The notes: generated by a model from the sequence alone, not told the origin. A stretch of 64,000 nt of DNA from Brasenia schreberi (GCA_036023115.1 JAYKKT010000076.1:124001-188000), one strand, 5' to 3'. Positions 1 through 10,948 are shown, counted from the first letter of the stretch. Made by a program: numbers and translations.

Positions 1-2421
1 TTGCCCCAGGTTAGCCTCATGGGCCTGGGAGCTTGATAAACAAGGGGAGTTTATGATCCCCTGAAGCTGTGGGTGACTCTCACCTAGGATCACTACGACC
101 TGGTCCCTAAAAGGGATCTTGACACACCTGTGGAAGGTGGATGGCACAGCGCACAAACTGTGTATCCAAGGTCTTCCCAGCAACAGGTTATAATGGGGGT
201 GGATGTCCAAGACATGGAACACCCCCGTGTGTTCGATCCCTCCCGTTTCCATTGGGAGTTCGATGGATCCTAAAGGTCTAGACGCATTCCCATCGTATCC
301 AGTGATAACGATGGGGCTTGGGTTCACTGAAGTCAAGGTGACTCCGATTTTGTACGCCACGTGAAGTGGAAGGATGTTGAGCCCTCCTCCACCATCGACT
401 AGGCACCTGTCCAGAGAGTGGTTGTTTAGAACCACCTCGATATGCAGGGCCTGGTTATGGGTTTCGTAGGGTCTATCTACATCATCTTCCGAAAAGGTGA
501 TGGGCGATTTTGCTCCTAATAAAGCCACTTGGGCAGACAAGGATTCCGGACTTATGTTCGAATCAACCTTGGCCCTTTCTAGAATTTTCTCTAAGACAAG
601 TCTATGCCTAGGCGAGGTTTTGATAAGCTGTAGGATAGACATGTGAATAGGAATCTTTGAAAGGTGGTTTTCGAAATCATAAGGATTTAGGATGACTTTG
701 TCCTTATCTGCTTTTGGCAGACCACTAGGGATACATGCTTTTGAGGGGCCAGGCACACTGACCACCTTTTGAGCACCTTGAAGGTGCGGGGGTTGATAGA
801 TCCTCCCGGATCTAGTGACTTCCCCCACGATCAGCCTAGGGTTTGCGCTAAACTTGGCTCTAAGGATGAGCTGAGGAGAACCTTGGATTTTCAAAACTGG
901 TTTTACCGGGGTTTCCACTTTTGGTGGTCCCCGAATGACGACTTGGGCGGGCCTCTTGTATAATACAAGGATGGGCGCACAAGCAGGTCGACCAGATTCT
1001 GGTTTTTGCGCTAGTTCCTTGGAAATGGTGAGGGTACATACCTCCTTTCCTTTCCCACTGCCACTGGCGTGTTTGGGAAAGGGTTCCTTGAAGATAGCTT
1101 GAGGTGGCTCAGGTTCCGCAGTGACCTGGAGCCGGCCTTTTGCTATCAAGTTCTCGATTTTATTTAGAAGAGAGAAGCAGCGTTTGTTATCATGGCCTTT
1201 GAGCCGATGATACTTGCAAAATTGGTTTAAATACCCCCCTTTGGAAGTGACTCCTTCGGGGATTTCAGGGAGTTCGATCATGCCCTGGGCAAGTAAGAGG
1301 TCTAGGACCTCCGACACAGGTTGCCCCAGCAGAGTGTACTCCCGTTTTTCAACTGGTTTTTAAAAATTACGTTCTCTCTTATTTTCTAATTTTTCAAAAT
1401 TTTTAGAAGTGCCTGCCATGCCTGGATCCACCCGGACATTGGCGATTTTATGGGGCTTTGCCCCTTTATCCGTCATGGGCAGCCCATATGCGATGGCCTT
1501 TTCCAAACGGGTTTTTGGAATGGCACTTCCTTTCCATAAGTGGTCGTATGTCCCTTTTCGCAAGTTGGTTTCGAAAAGGGAGGCCTTTTTGATCAACTTA
1601 TGGAAAGTTGAAATCTCATGGAGCGAGAGAAGGGTTTTTAACTCGCTTTTGAAATTATCCAGGATGAGCATTACTGCGCATCCTTCGGATATGGGCTCTC
1701 GCACTTGGCCTAAAAGCGACCTCCATCTTATAATGAAGGCATGCACGTCTTCGTTCATGCCTTGCTTTGTATCCCTTAAGGTATTCAGGGTTGGCGTGAC
1801 TTCCACGTTGTGTGCAAATCTTTGCATAAAGCAGTTCGCTAACTCTTCAAAAGTTGCGAACTGGCTTAAGTCGTAGGAAGCCAGCTATTTGGCAGCTGTG
1901 CCTTTAAGGGATAGAGGGAACCAATACACCCATTTCATCGAGTCCTTTTTCTTCTTATGGGCTCGACGTGAGAAAAGCTGCAAGTGAGACCTAGGGTCTC
2001 CCATGCCATCATACCGATGGAAGTTCGGTATTTCATCGTCACTGTCTGTTTCGTAATCCATAGGAAGGAAATCATACAGGGCGTAGCTTCTTTTCTCTTT
2101 ATTCTGCCCTTTCAGCAGTTGCTGTAGGGCTTTACGGTCCTTTTGTGTGAAGGACTCGTGGTATTGGTTGCCTTCCATTACGGAGGCCTCTTTTTGCTTG
2201 CGAGGTTTTTCAGATTTCCTTTTAGGCCTTTGTTCACCGTTCGATGAACATGAATCGCCTACTTCAGCCTCTTGGCTGAGAGCATCGATTTTGGCCTCAA
2301 ACTCCCTTCTCAAGTCCTCGATTTCATCTAGTTTTATTTTGTTTTTGAAAATCCTCCTAGAGTGAGAACTTGATGCGCATGAGCCTTGGCTCGACACTTC
2401 ACTTGGATTGGATTTTGACAT
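1..2421 (-). pseudogene. gag-pro: el1 gag-protease, partial, two nonsense codons
   Basis: N-terminal and central part of the capsid-protease polyprotein. The ATG is at 2421; an upstream in-frame TTG is not needed. A charged N-terminus (RREFEAKIDALSQEAE) is followed by the retrotransposon gag domain (WVYWFPLSLKGTAAK, then ELANCFMQRFAHNVEV), a CX2HX4HX4C zinc knuckle near 1180-1220, and the protease active-site region near 390-400, read as V-D-G-G. Two in-frame stops break it: TAG at 1885-1887, where the other copies have TGG, and TAA at 1360-1362, where el2 has CAA. Apart from these the frame appears open to the left edge. Both stops are single substitutions, so this looks like true decay rather than a sequencing indel. 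Confidence 0.85.
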
Positions 2422-2542
2422 GCTTTTCAAGCTTTTTCAAAATTTCCTAAGTACAAGCAAAGAAAAACAAGTTAAAACGACACCTTTTTACAAAATTTTC
2501 GCAAGACTTCTACAAGTAAACTCGATTTTTGAAAAGGCTTAC

Positions 2543-2560
2543 GTCCCACCGGGCATGCCA
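2543..2560 (-). other. el1 primer-binding site
   Basis: The minus strand reads TGGCATGCCCGGTGGGAC, five nucleotides inside the LTR end. It has one difference from the other copies (TGGCACGCCC...). The leading TGG pairs with a tRNA 3' CCA. I cannot assign the tRNA. Confidence 0.75.
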
Positions 2561-3119
2561 ATCTCTGTAGACGCGCAAAAATCCCCGCCTCTTCGTCCTT
2601 TTCAGGGGCTTGGAGTGGATCTTCTCGTGTGTCTAAGGCCTATGTATACAAATAGGGCATGCCAGCTAGCTTACTTAAGCTAGCGAAGATATTTTTATCA
2701 CTGACTTCTAAATGTGGCGACTGTGAGCAAGTAAGCTCTTGTCGTCGTAGACCTTCTTGCACCGATGCGCAAGGGTCAGTCTGTACGCTTTTGCAAAAAT
2801 CAAGTTTTGTGAGAGAAAGTCTACGAAGCGGTTCGAGGTGTCTATTTCGGGTCTTTAGGATGCGATTGCATGTTTTAGATCACGTGAATTTGCACGTGCC
2901 TAAGTCTTTTCTTTTATCCCTTTTCGGGCCACCTAGTTTGTGTGTTATGAACACTCCACTACATGGACGAATTCGAGCGGGGCTTGCTTTGATGCAATAT
3001 GCGTCCTACCTCGTGGTATGGCGTAGATGCAATGCAAACTCACGCTACTCCAAAGGGAAAACCCGAAATGTAAAGACAATACTGAAGGGAAATAACCGAA
3101 GGGAGATATGTATATAGCT

Positions 3120-3660
3120 TATGTATATGAGCCCTTACTCGGGTCTTGCAAATAAGAGCGAAGGCTCAATGTGGGTGCGTGCTTGAATTGAAAGACTTAC
3201 ACACACGACATGAAATTAAACCCAAATATAAATTGCAGTATGGCCTTGACTAAGGTCTTGGGAGTAAGAGCGAAGGCTCAATGTGTGTGAGAGTGCTTGA
3301 ATTGAAGTACTACACACACGACATAAATGAAACCCAAATATAACTGCAATAAGGCCTTTACTAAGGTCTTGGGAGTAAGAGCGAAGGCTCAATGTGTGTG
3401 AAAGTGCTTTAATTGAAGTACTACACACACGACATAAATGAAACCCAAATAGTATAGGTCGGCCCTTACTTGGGTCTTTCAAATAAGAGCGAAAGCTCAA
3501 TGTGTGTGAGAGTGCTTGAATTGAAAGACTTACTCACACGACATGAAATGAAACCCAAATAGTATAGGTCGGCCCTTACTTGGGTCTTTCAACTAAGAGC
3601 GAAAGCTCAATGTGTGTGAGAGTGCTTGAATTGAAAGACAACGCACCCAGCTTCAACAAA
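3120..3660 (-). repeat. 110-bp tandem array in el1 5' LTR, 5 units
   Basis: Five units of about 110-118 bp. Each carries TAAGAGCGAARGCTCAATGTG, then GAGAGTGCTTGAATTGAA and an ACACGACAT block. Units nearest the LTR 3' end are the most diverged. Confidence 0.85.
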
Positions 3661-4764
3661 ACCCTTCGAAAATGAAAGTATATATATACACTTATATATT
3701 AGGGGCTGATTAGGCCCGTGTGTGTTCAAAATCGTGCACGACTAAGAGGGTGCACGTGTGTGGTTGTGCCAAGCCACGTTATTACAAGCGGGGGGAGACT
3801 ATGCTCCGTTATTACAACCCCGTATCAAATTGAATCTCAAGCAAGTATACAACTAAGGACCGAGTTTAGGCACTTACGAGTAGCTGGTCCGTAGAGGCCT
3901 TGCTTGAGCGTGGGCTTGACCTTCGCCTTGGGCTGCAAACGGGAGCTCCGCGAAGATAGGTGATCAAAGGTGCTGGTCGGCTGCAAGTGGGGCGCGGGAT
4001 AGGAGCCTCAAAGGTGGCCGGTGGCAAGTAGATGTCGCCTCGAGGTGGGGGGTTAAATGGGCTGAATAAGTGGGTTCTTAGGGTCACTAGGGGAGTTGAG
4101 TACTTAGGGAAAACTGGCCCTACGGGAGAGTTTGTGAGAAGGCCGAATGGGACACCTAGGGGAAGGCAGTGGCCGGCGGTTTGGGTTGTGCTAGGTTCGG
4201 CTATGTTAAAATGGTGGTGGCGGGCTGCTAGGGTGACTAAGGCTGGAATATGGGAAGGTGACTAGTTAGGGGATGAGGCTAGGTGATAGTGGGAATAGTG
4301 GGTTTAAGGTAGTGCCACGGGCAAGTCTTAGGAAATCTAATAGGGTGGCCGGGTATAGTTGATGTGAGTTAGGTAGGAAGCAAACGGTTGAGGCGGCTAA
4401 GGTTTGGCCGAGTGGGAGTGGTGGCGGTGAAGGGCTGTTGGGTGAGTAAGGTGATGGTGTGGTGGGTGGCTGGGAGTGGAGAGGGAGTAGAGAAGGGGGC
4501 TAGGTAAGGTGCAGGGTACTTACCGAATGGGGAGAGGCGGTGGAAGGCAATGAGAAGCAGGCAGGCAGGTGGGCTGATGGCTGGTTCGGTTGGATGAAGG
4601 TGGTGGCGTCCGGCTGGGGGATGGTGGTGGTGGATGGAAGAGGGAAGGTGGCGGTGCAGGTGGAGCTGATGGAGCAGGTGGAGCAGGTGGAGGTGATGGA
4701 GAGTGGTCCCGGCTGGGTGAGATGGTGGTTCCCACTTGAAAAACCCGCCCCCAAGGGGGGGGGG

Positions 4765-4772
4765 TTTAAATA
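4765..4772 (-). promoter_or_regulatory. TATA box of el1 5' LTR
   Basis: The minus strand reads CTATTTAAACC in an AT-poor context, just upstream of the C-rich putative leader. The same box is at the equivalent position in all other LTRs that retain this region. Confidence 0.65.
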
Positions 4773-4899
4773 GGGGATGGGTAGGTCGGTTAGGGCTGGG
4801 CTGAGGGTAGTGGTTAGGTGGTTTAGGTAGGGTGGTATGTAGATAAGGTGGGCTGGAAAGGGTTGGGCAAGATATTTTAAAACTAGGGGTTTGGGTAGA

Positions 4900-5175
4900 T
4901 TGTGGGCTAAGGGTGGTTTAGGGGTTTAGGGCTAGGTTAGGTGGTTGGGTTTTAGGGTGAGGTTTAGTTTGCTAGGTTAGGTGATTAGGCTAGGTTTAGG
5001 CTAGGATTAGGGAAATTAATCTAGGTTTAGGGAAGGATTAGGGAAGTGGGTTAGGTGATTAGGTTGGGATTAGGCCGGGATTAGGGAAGTGGGTTAGGTG
5101 ATTAGGCTCAGATTAGGGGTGGATTAGGGGTTTAGGCTAGGATTAGGCATTTTGGGTTAGGTTTAGGTGAAGGAG
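4900..5175 (-). repeat. Degenerate telomere-like CCTAAACC repeats, el1 U3
   Basis: On the plus strand this is a run of TTAGG, TTTAGG and GATTAGG blocks, irregular in phase. It resembles decayed plant telomere heptamer TTTAGGG but is never a perfect array. Confidence 0.7.
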
Positions 5176-6005
5176 CTCCCTTAGCATGGCCCATAGACCT
5201 TGATCATCCCATGTTGGTGCAGCCCTAGGTTAGGTTTTAGCTAATTACAAGCTTAAACCCACTCAATTAGGCTAACCCACATGATTAAACCCAAACTTGA
5301 CACACAAGTCAAGCTTAATACAACACTCTTGATATTTTTCACCCCCACTCTCTCTCATGCCCAATATCCCACGTGAAACTCAAGTGGGCCCCACCTCCAT
5401 TTATGAGAAGGTGATGTGGGCCATGGATATGGATATTGGATTGGATCTCTGGATCCAAATCCAAATCTAAGTCCACATATGGGTTTGGATTGGAATCTGG
5501 ATATATATGGTCCAGATCCAATCCAAACTGAACTCTGACTCCTTCGAGCTGGGTTCGAAACGGATGATTCGTGTGGGGCCTGACAGCATCAGTACTCCGT
5601 CTGCGTTGGGTCTTCGCCAACATAGTCGTCCGCCTCCGTTTCTGCCTTCCGGAGATGACTTCAAAGGATATTTTGATAAGAACAGGGTCTTGGACGTTCG
5701 AGATCCTGGGGTGTGAATCAGCTACAAGAGTTGCTGTGCCGGGCTTGACGTGTGCTCCGGTTCCGGGCTCTTTTTAGCTCTCCTGGTCCTGTCTTGATCG
5801 GGCCAAGCCGCTTCGGGGTTTCAAAACATGTTTTAAAAGGGTTTTAAAAGCTATATTGTATGTTTTCGAAATATAGAGTTTAAAACATATATACAGGGTT
5901 GTCTGGAAGGCTCCTGGGTTTCCAAACTCAAAATTTGCCCTTTGGGGCTGCTTGTATAAAACCAGATGAATTTTGAGAAGTTCGTGGGATTTCGGGGTGT
6001 TTACA

Positions 6006-6410
6006 GGCAGAAACGCCATTCTTCCCATTCATACTCAACTGCATTCATTTCATACATCCCTAGCACTCGACCTCCCCCTAGAGACGCTTCAGCATGCTAG
6101 GATGGCCGAACTAGATTTGCTAGATGAGAGGCGACTCCTTGCCATGGATCATGCTCGTGCATACCGGCAAAGGATAGCCCGACATTATAGCAAACACATG
6201 AGACCTCGCCACTTTGAAGTGGGAGATCTGGTCTTAAAAACCATCCACCATCGTGGCCCACACCCCCTAGGCAAGTGGCGCCCCAACTGGGATGGACCCT
6301 ATGTTGTACGAGCAACCACTACGAACAATTCGTATTGGTTGATCGATGTAGAAGGTAGGAATTTAGTAGATCCTATCAATATTCAATACTTAAAGAAGTA
6401 TCATGTGTAG
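6006..6410 (+). pseudogene. pol: el0 pol, integrase C-terminal fragment
   Basis: An open frame of 134 codons matching the last part of pol in the other copies: it enters at the G-T-N-A-I-L-P-I-H-T segment (here G-R-N-A) and ends in QYLKKYHV and a TAG stop. It covers the C-terminal integrase region (HFEVGDLVLKTIHHRGPHPLGKWRPNWDGPYVV), the DNA-binding tail of gypsy integrases. The HHCC and DDE parts are cut away by the el1 insertion. An apparent start upstream at 5973 lies inside the el1 LTR and is not real. Confidence 0.88.
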
Positions 6411-7582
6411 GATCTGGATTAAATTCCAGTTTTTCGAAAATTTTGGAGGGATAGCTGCCCTGAGACATGTGAATAAGGTGCAAAGGCGAACTCGTGTGAC
6501 CCTAAGAAAGAGAATTTGCACTTGTGAAAGAGTGGAGTTTTCAAAATCGTGGTTGCATTTCAAAATCCTTCATCTTACAAAGAAAGGCCTAGTTCAACAT
6601 AGCAAGATACTTGCAAGTAGTACGTGCTATTTCTAAATAGGCTGATCTGGAATGGATCGAGTATAGGCTTGGGATAAGTCCTCCCCTCTTCTCTTCTATT
6701 TCCAAAAGGAAAACAAAGGCCCAAATCAAAAGGGAATTTCCCATTTAAAGTCTCTTTCCAAAAGAAAGAAACCAGACTTCAAAAAGAAAAATCGATTCTC
6801 TTATAAAAAAGAGGGATTAAAGAAAAAATACTCCCAAAGGGAGACCCTCTATGAAAAAAAGGAAAAAGAGGCCAAAAAGCTCAAAAAGAGCAATTTTCCG
6901 CCTTCTATGCCTTAAGCCACGGGACGCTTCAGAAGGGACCGTGGTATCTCTTTCCCATCCCTGGCTTATCCCAAGCTAAAGCATGGTTCATTTCGAGGAA
7001 TCCTAAAGTAAAAATAGGATTTACTTACTTGAATTTCATCTTGTTTGAGAATTCGATGTTTCGAGTAAGACGTAGGAATTTGAAATGAAGCTTGTTTTCT
7101 TATAAAACCTCCGCTAGATAAGCGAGTGTTAAGACTCAAACAAGGGCAAGCACGAAGAGCTCGAGATCCTTAGGATCGAGGCTCAAGACAGTTGTCCCTT
7201 TGGTAAATAGTTTTGTAAATAAGTTTTGAAAACCGAACATCGAACAGCATAGGATTTGCTCACTTGGAGCAATAGACCTTGTAAGTCTCTAGAGTTCGAC
7301 CACATCTGGTCTCTGGGAGGTCGCCACTCTTGGCACCACACCCATGTCATCTGCATTCCACGCATGGTACTTGCATGAACATCATCCCATTTAGGACCAG
7401 ATTTCATAAGTAAACCCTTTGGCGTGATATCTCCTCCTACCAGAGTTTGTAAATTGAGATTTTTGCTAAAAATTGGGACGATCCCATATTCTTCGTGGCT
7501 AGATCTAGGGAGACATTAAAAGGGGTGTTTGTCATCTTTGCCCTTATCCAAATCTATTTGGACAAGGCCAAAGAGGGGCATC
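6411..7582 (+). other. el0 3' UTR and polypurine tract
   Basis: There is no coding sequence. It holds A-rich purine runs (about 6700-6900), a hairpin with CCACGG and CCGTGG arms (about 6917-6944), a CTCCCAAAGGGAG hairpin near 6832, and a GATCCTTAGGATC palindrome near 7167. The polypurine tract AAAGAGGGG lies about 5 nt before the LTR. Confidence 0.75.
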
Positions 7583-7642
7583 TGTAAACACCCCGAAATC
7601 CCACGAATTTCTTAAACAAATCTGGTTTTGTAAAAGCAGCCC
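7583..7642 (+). repeat. el0 3' LTR, first 60 nt
   Basis: It begins TGTAAACACCCC after the polypurine tract and stops after AGCAGCCC, where a second complete LTR start (el2) begins. The last five bases, agccc (7638-7642), are the left copy of the el2 target duplication. Confidence 0.85.
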
Positions 7643-8478
7643 TGTAAACACCCCGAAATCCCACGAATTTCTCAAAATCCATCTGGTTTTGTAAAAGCAG
7701 CCCCAAAGGGCCATTTTGAGTTTGGAAACCTAGGAGCCTTCCAGACAACCCTGTACATACGTTTTGAACTCTATATTTCGAAAATATACATTATAGCTTT
7801 TAAAACCTTTTAAAAACATGTTTTCAAACCCCAAAGTGGCTTGGCCCGATCAAGACAGGACCAGGAGAGCCAAGAAGAGCCTGGAACCGGACCACCTGTC
7901 GAGCCCGGCACAGCAACTCTTGTATCTGATTCACACCCCAGGATCTCGAACGTCCAAGACCCTGTTCTTACCAAAATAGCATTTGAAGTCATCTCCGGAA
8001 GGCAGAAACGGAGGCGGACGACTATGTTGGCGAAGACCCAACGCAGACGGAGTACTGATGCTGTCAGGCCCCGCACGAATTGTCCGTTTCGAACCCAGCT
8101 CGAAGGAGTCAGAGTTCAGTTTGGATTGAATCTGGACCATATATATCCAGATTCCAATCCAAACCCATATGTGGACTGGGATTTGGATTTGGATCCAGAG
8201 ATCCAATCCAATATCCATATCCATGGCCCACATCACCTTCTCATAAATGGAGGTGGGGCCCACTTGAGATTCACGTGGGATATTGGGCATGAGAGAGAGT
8301 GGGGGGGTGAAAAATATCAAGAGTGTTGTATTAAGCTTGACTTGTGTGTCAAGTTTGGGTTAATCATGTGGGTTAGCCTAATTGAGTGGGTTTAAGCTTG
8401 TAATTAGCTAAAACCTAACCTAGGGCTGCACCAACATGGGGTGATCAAGGTCTATGGGCCATGCTAAGGGAGCTCCTT

Positions 8479-8730
8479 CACCTAAACCTAACCCAAAATG
8501 ACTAATCCTAGCCTAAACCCCTAATCCTAGCCTAATCACCTAACCCACTTCCCTAATCCCGGCCTAATCCCAACCTAATCACCTAACCCACTTCCCTAAT
8601 CCTTCCCTAAACCTAGATTAATTTCCCTAATCCTAGCCTAAACCTAGCCTAATCACCTAACCTAGCTCACTAAACCTCACCCTAAAACCCCACCACCTAA
8701 CCTAGCCCTAAACCCCTAAACCACCCTTAG
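8479..8730 (+). repeat. Degenerate telomere-like repeats, el2 U3
   Basis: About 250 bp of CCTAAACC, CCTAATCC and CCTAACCC blocks. Some stretches recur as longer direct repeats, such as CACCTAACCCACTTCCCTAA appearing twice. Confidence 0.72.
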
Positions 8731-8864
8731 CCCACGATTTACCCAAACCCCTAGTTTTAAAATATCTGGCCCAACCCTTTCCAGCCCACTTTATCTACAT
8801 ACCACCCTACCTAAACCACCTAACCACTACCCTCAGCCCAGCCTTAACCGACCTACCCATCCCC

Positions 8865-8872
8865 TATTTAAA
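8865..8872 (+). promoter_or_regulatory. TATA box of el2 5' LTR
   Basis: TATTTAAA between CCC-rich flanks. Transcription would start roughly 30 nt downstream, near 8900, making the U3/R boundary there. Confidence 0.68.
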
Positions 8873-9111
8873 CCCCCCTCCTTGTGGGCGGGTTTTCTAA
8901 GTGGGAGCCCTCACCTCAGCCCAGCCGACTCCACTCTCCAACCTGTCCGCCTGCTCCACCTGCTCCATCAGCTCCACCTGCACCGCCACCTTCCCTCATC
9001 CATCCACCACCACCATCCCTAAGCCGGACGCCATCACCTCCACCCAACCGAACCAGCCAACAGCCACCTGCCCGCCTGCTTCCCACTTCATCCGCCACCT
9101 CTCCCTATTCG

Positions 9112-9117
9112 GTAAGT
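9112..9117 (+). other. Putative 5' splice donor 1, el2 leader
   Basis: TTCG|GTAAGT fits the plant donor consensus at the end of the C-rich leader. Equivalent GT positions are 20353 (el3), 32837 and 44208 (el4), 60498 (el3 3' LTR), 63781 (el2 3' LTR) and, on the minus strand, 57544 (el5). Confidence 0.5.
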
Positions 9118-9557
9118 ACCCCAAACTCCCTCAAAGCCCCTCTCTTCCACCTCTCCACTCTTAGCCACCCATCCTACCTTCATCTCAGCCCCTTTGCCAC
9201 CACCACTTTAACCTAGCCGAACCCAGCATAGCCCAAACTGCCGGCCACTACCTAGCCGTCCTTTCCCATTCGGTTTTCCCCTAGGTGTCCCATTCGGCCT
9301 TCCTACCAGCTCACCTTCTAGGTCCAATTTCCCTAAACTCTCAACTCCCCTAGTGACCCTAAGAACCCACTCATTCAGCCACTTTAAACCCCCTACTTGG
9401 AGGCGCCATCTACTTGCCACCGGCCACCTTCGAGGCACCTATCCCGTGCCCCACTTGCAGCCGGCCAGCACCCTTGATCACCTACCTTCGCGGAGCTCCC
9501 GTTTGCAGCCCAAAGCCAAGTCCACGCCCAAGCAAGACCTCTACGGACCAGCTACTC

Positions 9558-9563
9558 GTAAGT
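9558..9563 (+). other. Putative 5' splice donor 2, el2 leader
   Basis: CTC|GTAAGT, about 445 nt after donor 1. Equivalents lie at 20805, 33286, 44657 and 60951, and on the minus strand at 57095, 46352 and 3877. Confidence 0.42.
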
Positions 9564-9795
9564 GTCTAAACTCGGTCCTTAGTTGTATACTTGCTTGAGA
9601 TTCAATTTGATACGGGGTTGTAATAACGGAGCATAGTCTCCCCCCACTTGTAATAACGTGGCTTGGCACAACCACACACGTGCACTCTCTTAGTCGTGCA
9701 CGATTTTGAACACACACGGGCCTAATCAGCCCCTAATATATAAGTGTACATATACTTTCATTTTCGAAGGGCTTTTGTTTAAGTTGGGTGCGTTG

Positions 9796-10312
9796 TCTTT
9801 CAATTCAAGCACTCTCACACACATTGAGCTTTCGCTCTTATTTGAAAGACCCAAGTAAGGGCCGACCTATACTATTTGGGTTTCATTTCTTGTCGTGTGA
9901 GTAAGTCTTTCAATTCAAGCACTCTCACACACATTGAGCTTTCGCTCTTATTTGAAAGACCCAAGTAAGGGCCGACCTATACTATTTGGGTTTCATTTCA
10001 TGTCGTGTGGGTAAGTCTTTCAATTCAAGCACTTTCACACACATTGAGCCTTCGCTCTTACTCCCAAGACCTTAGTAAAGGCCTTATTGCAGTTATATTT
10101 GGGTTTCATTTATGTCGTGTGTGTAGTACTTCAATTCAAGCACTCTCACAAACATTGAGCCTTCGCTCTTACTCCCAAGACCTTAGTCAAGGCCATACTG
10201 CAATTTATATTTGGGTTTAATTTCATGTCGTGTGTGTAAGTCTTTCAATTCAAGCACGCACCCACATTGAGCCTTCGCTCTTATTTGCAAGACCCGAGTA
10301 AGGGCTCATATA
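9796..10312 (+). repeat. 110-bp tandem array in el2 5' LTR, 5 units
   Basis: Units start near 9796, 9906, 10016, 10128 and 10241. The first spacings are exactly 110 bp and the later ones 111-114 bp. Each has CAATTCAAGCACTCTCACAC, ATTGAGCYTTCGCTCTTA and a TTTGGGTTTCATTT block. Confidence 0.9.
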
Positions 10313-10332
10313 CATAAGCTATATACATATCT

Positions 10333-10412
10333 CCCTTCGGTTATTTCCCTTCGGTTATTTCCCTTCAGTTATTTCCCTTCGGTTATTTCCCTTCTGTTAT
10401 TTCCCCTTCAGT
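10333..10412 (+). repeat. 14-bp tandem repeat in el2 5' LTR
   Basis: Five units of CCCTTCGGTTATTT with CAG and CTG variants at the variable triplet, plus a partial sixth. Confidence 0.88.
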
Positions 10413-10807
10413 ATTGTCTTTAATTGCGGGTTTTCCCTTTGGAGTAGCATGAGTTTGCATTGCATCTACGCCATACCACGAGGTAGGACGCATATTGCAT
10501 CAAAGCAAGCCCCGCTCGAATTCGCCCATGTAGTGGAGTGTTCATAACACACAAACTAGGTGGCCCGAAAAGGGATAAAAGAAAAGACTTAGGCACGTGC
10601 AAATCCACGTGATCTAAAATATGCAATCACATCCTAAAGACCCGAAATAGACACCTCGAATCGTTTCGTAGACTTTCTCCCCAAAACTCGATTTTTTGCA
10701 AAAGCGTACAGACTGACCCTTGCGCATCGGTGCAAGAAGGTCTGCGACGACAAGAGCTTACTTGCTCACAGTCGCCACGTTTAGAAGTCAGTGTTAAATA
10801 TATCTTT

Positions 10808-10827
10808 GCTAGCTTAAGTAAGCTAGC
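10808..10827 (+). other. GCTAGCTTA inverted repeat near LTR 3' end
   Basis: GCTAGCTTA and TAAGCTAGC separated by two bases, about 100 nt before the LTR 3' end. It is present at the equivalent place in every LTR whose 3' end is in the window. A role in RNA folding is a guess. Confidence 0.6.
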
Positions 10828-10930
10828 TGGCACGCCCTATTTATATACATAAGCCTTAGACACACGAGAAGATCCACTCCAAGCCCCGAAAGAGGCGAAG
10901 AGGCGGGGATTTTCGCGCGTCTACAAAGAT

Positions 10931-10948
10931 TGGCACGCCCGGTGGGAC
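10931..10948 (+). other. el2 primer-binding site
   Basis: TGGCACGCCCGGTGGGAC, five nucleotides after the LTR end. Identical in el3, el4 and el5. Confidence 0.8.

Larger units (their letters stand above)
1..6005 (-). mobile_element. el1: Ty3/gypsy Tat-type retrotransposon, 5' half, inserted in el0
   Basis: Reading on the minus strand, a complete 5' LTR (2566-6005) is followed by a primer-binding site and a gag-protease ORF that runs off the left edge; pol and the 3' LTR lie outside. The LTR begins TGTAAACACCCC at 6005 and abuts plus-strand integrase sequence of el0 without a gap, which is what a nested insertion looks like. The expected 5-bp target duplication on this side is ggcag (6006-6010); its partner lies beyond the window. 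Two nonsense codons in gag-pro mark this copy as non-autonomous. Confidence 0.9.
2566..6005 (-). repeat. el1 5' LTR (3440 bp)
   Basis: The ends are TGTAAACACC (at 6005) and CGTCTACA (at 2566). In LTR orientation it holds the U3 hairpin region (about 5400-5530), degenerate CCTAAACC repeats (about 4900-5175), a TATTTAAA box (4765-4772), donor-like GTAAGT sites (GT at 4523-4522 and 3877-3876), a 110-bp array (about 3120-3660) and less than two units of the 14-bp repeat. It is the visible LTR most divergent from el3-el5, consistent with an older copy. Confidence 0.92.
6006..7642 (+). mobile_element. el0: 3' remnant of the outermost host element
   Basis: Visible parts are the integrase C-terminus, the 3' UTR with polypurine tract, and the first 60 nt of the 3' LTR. 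The left part is separated by the el1 insertion and continues outside the window; the rest of the LTR is displaced by el2 and everything nested in it, so it should resume to the right of the window. This is the oldest element in the pile. Confidence 0.85.
7643..10925 (+). repeat. el2 5' LTR (3283 bp)
   Basis: It runs TGTAAACACC to CGTCTACA. Contents in order: U3 hairpin region (about 8110-8220), CCTAAACC repeats (about 8479-8730), TATTTAAA (8865-8872), a C-rich putative exon ending at donor GT 9112, second donor GT 9558, 110-bp array (9796-10312), 14-bp array (10333-10412), and a GCTAGCTTA inverted repeat (10808-10827). Confidence 0.92.

Noticed and set aside
3216..3500. Small proteins with repeated SYSQDLSKG-type motifs
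   Set aside because: These are translations of the 110-bp tandem repeat and are shifted by unit-length differences.
8479..8730. True interstitial telomere
   Set aside because: No run of perfect TTTAGGG units; the block is in every LTR at the same place, so it belongs to the element.
9796..10412. CRISPR array
   Set aside because: Repeats are directly tandem with no unique spacers, lie inside LTRs and are in plant DNA.
10808..10827. Rho-independent terminator
   Set aside because: A short hairpin exists but there is no following T tract and the setting is eukaryotic.
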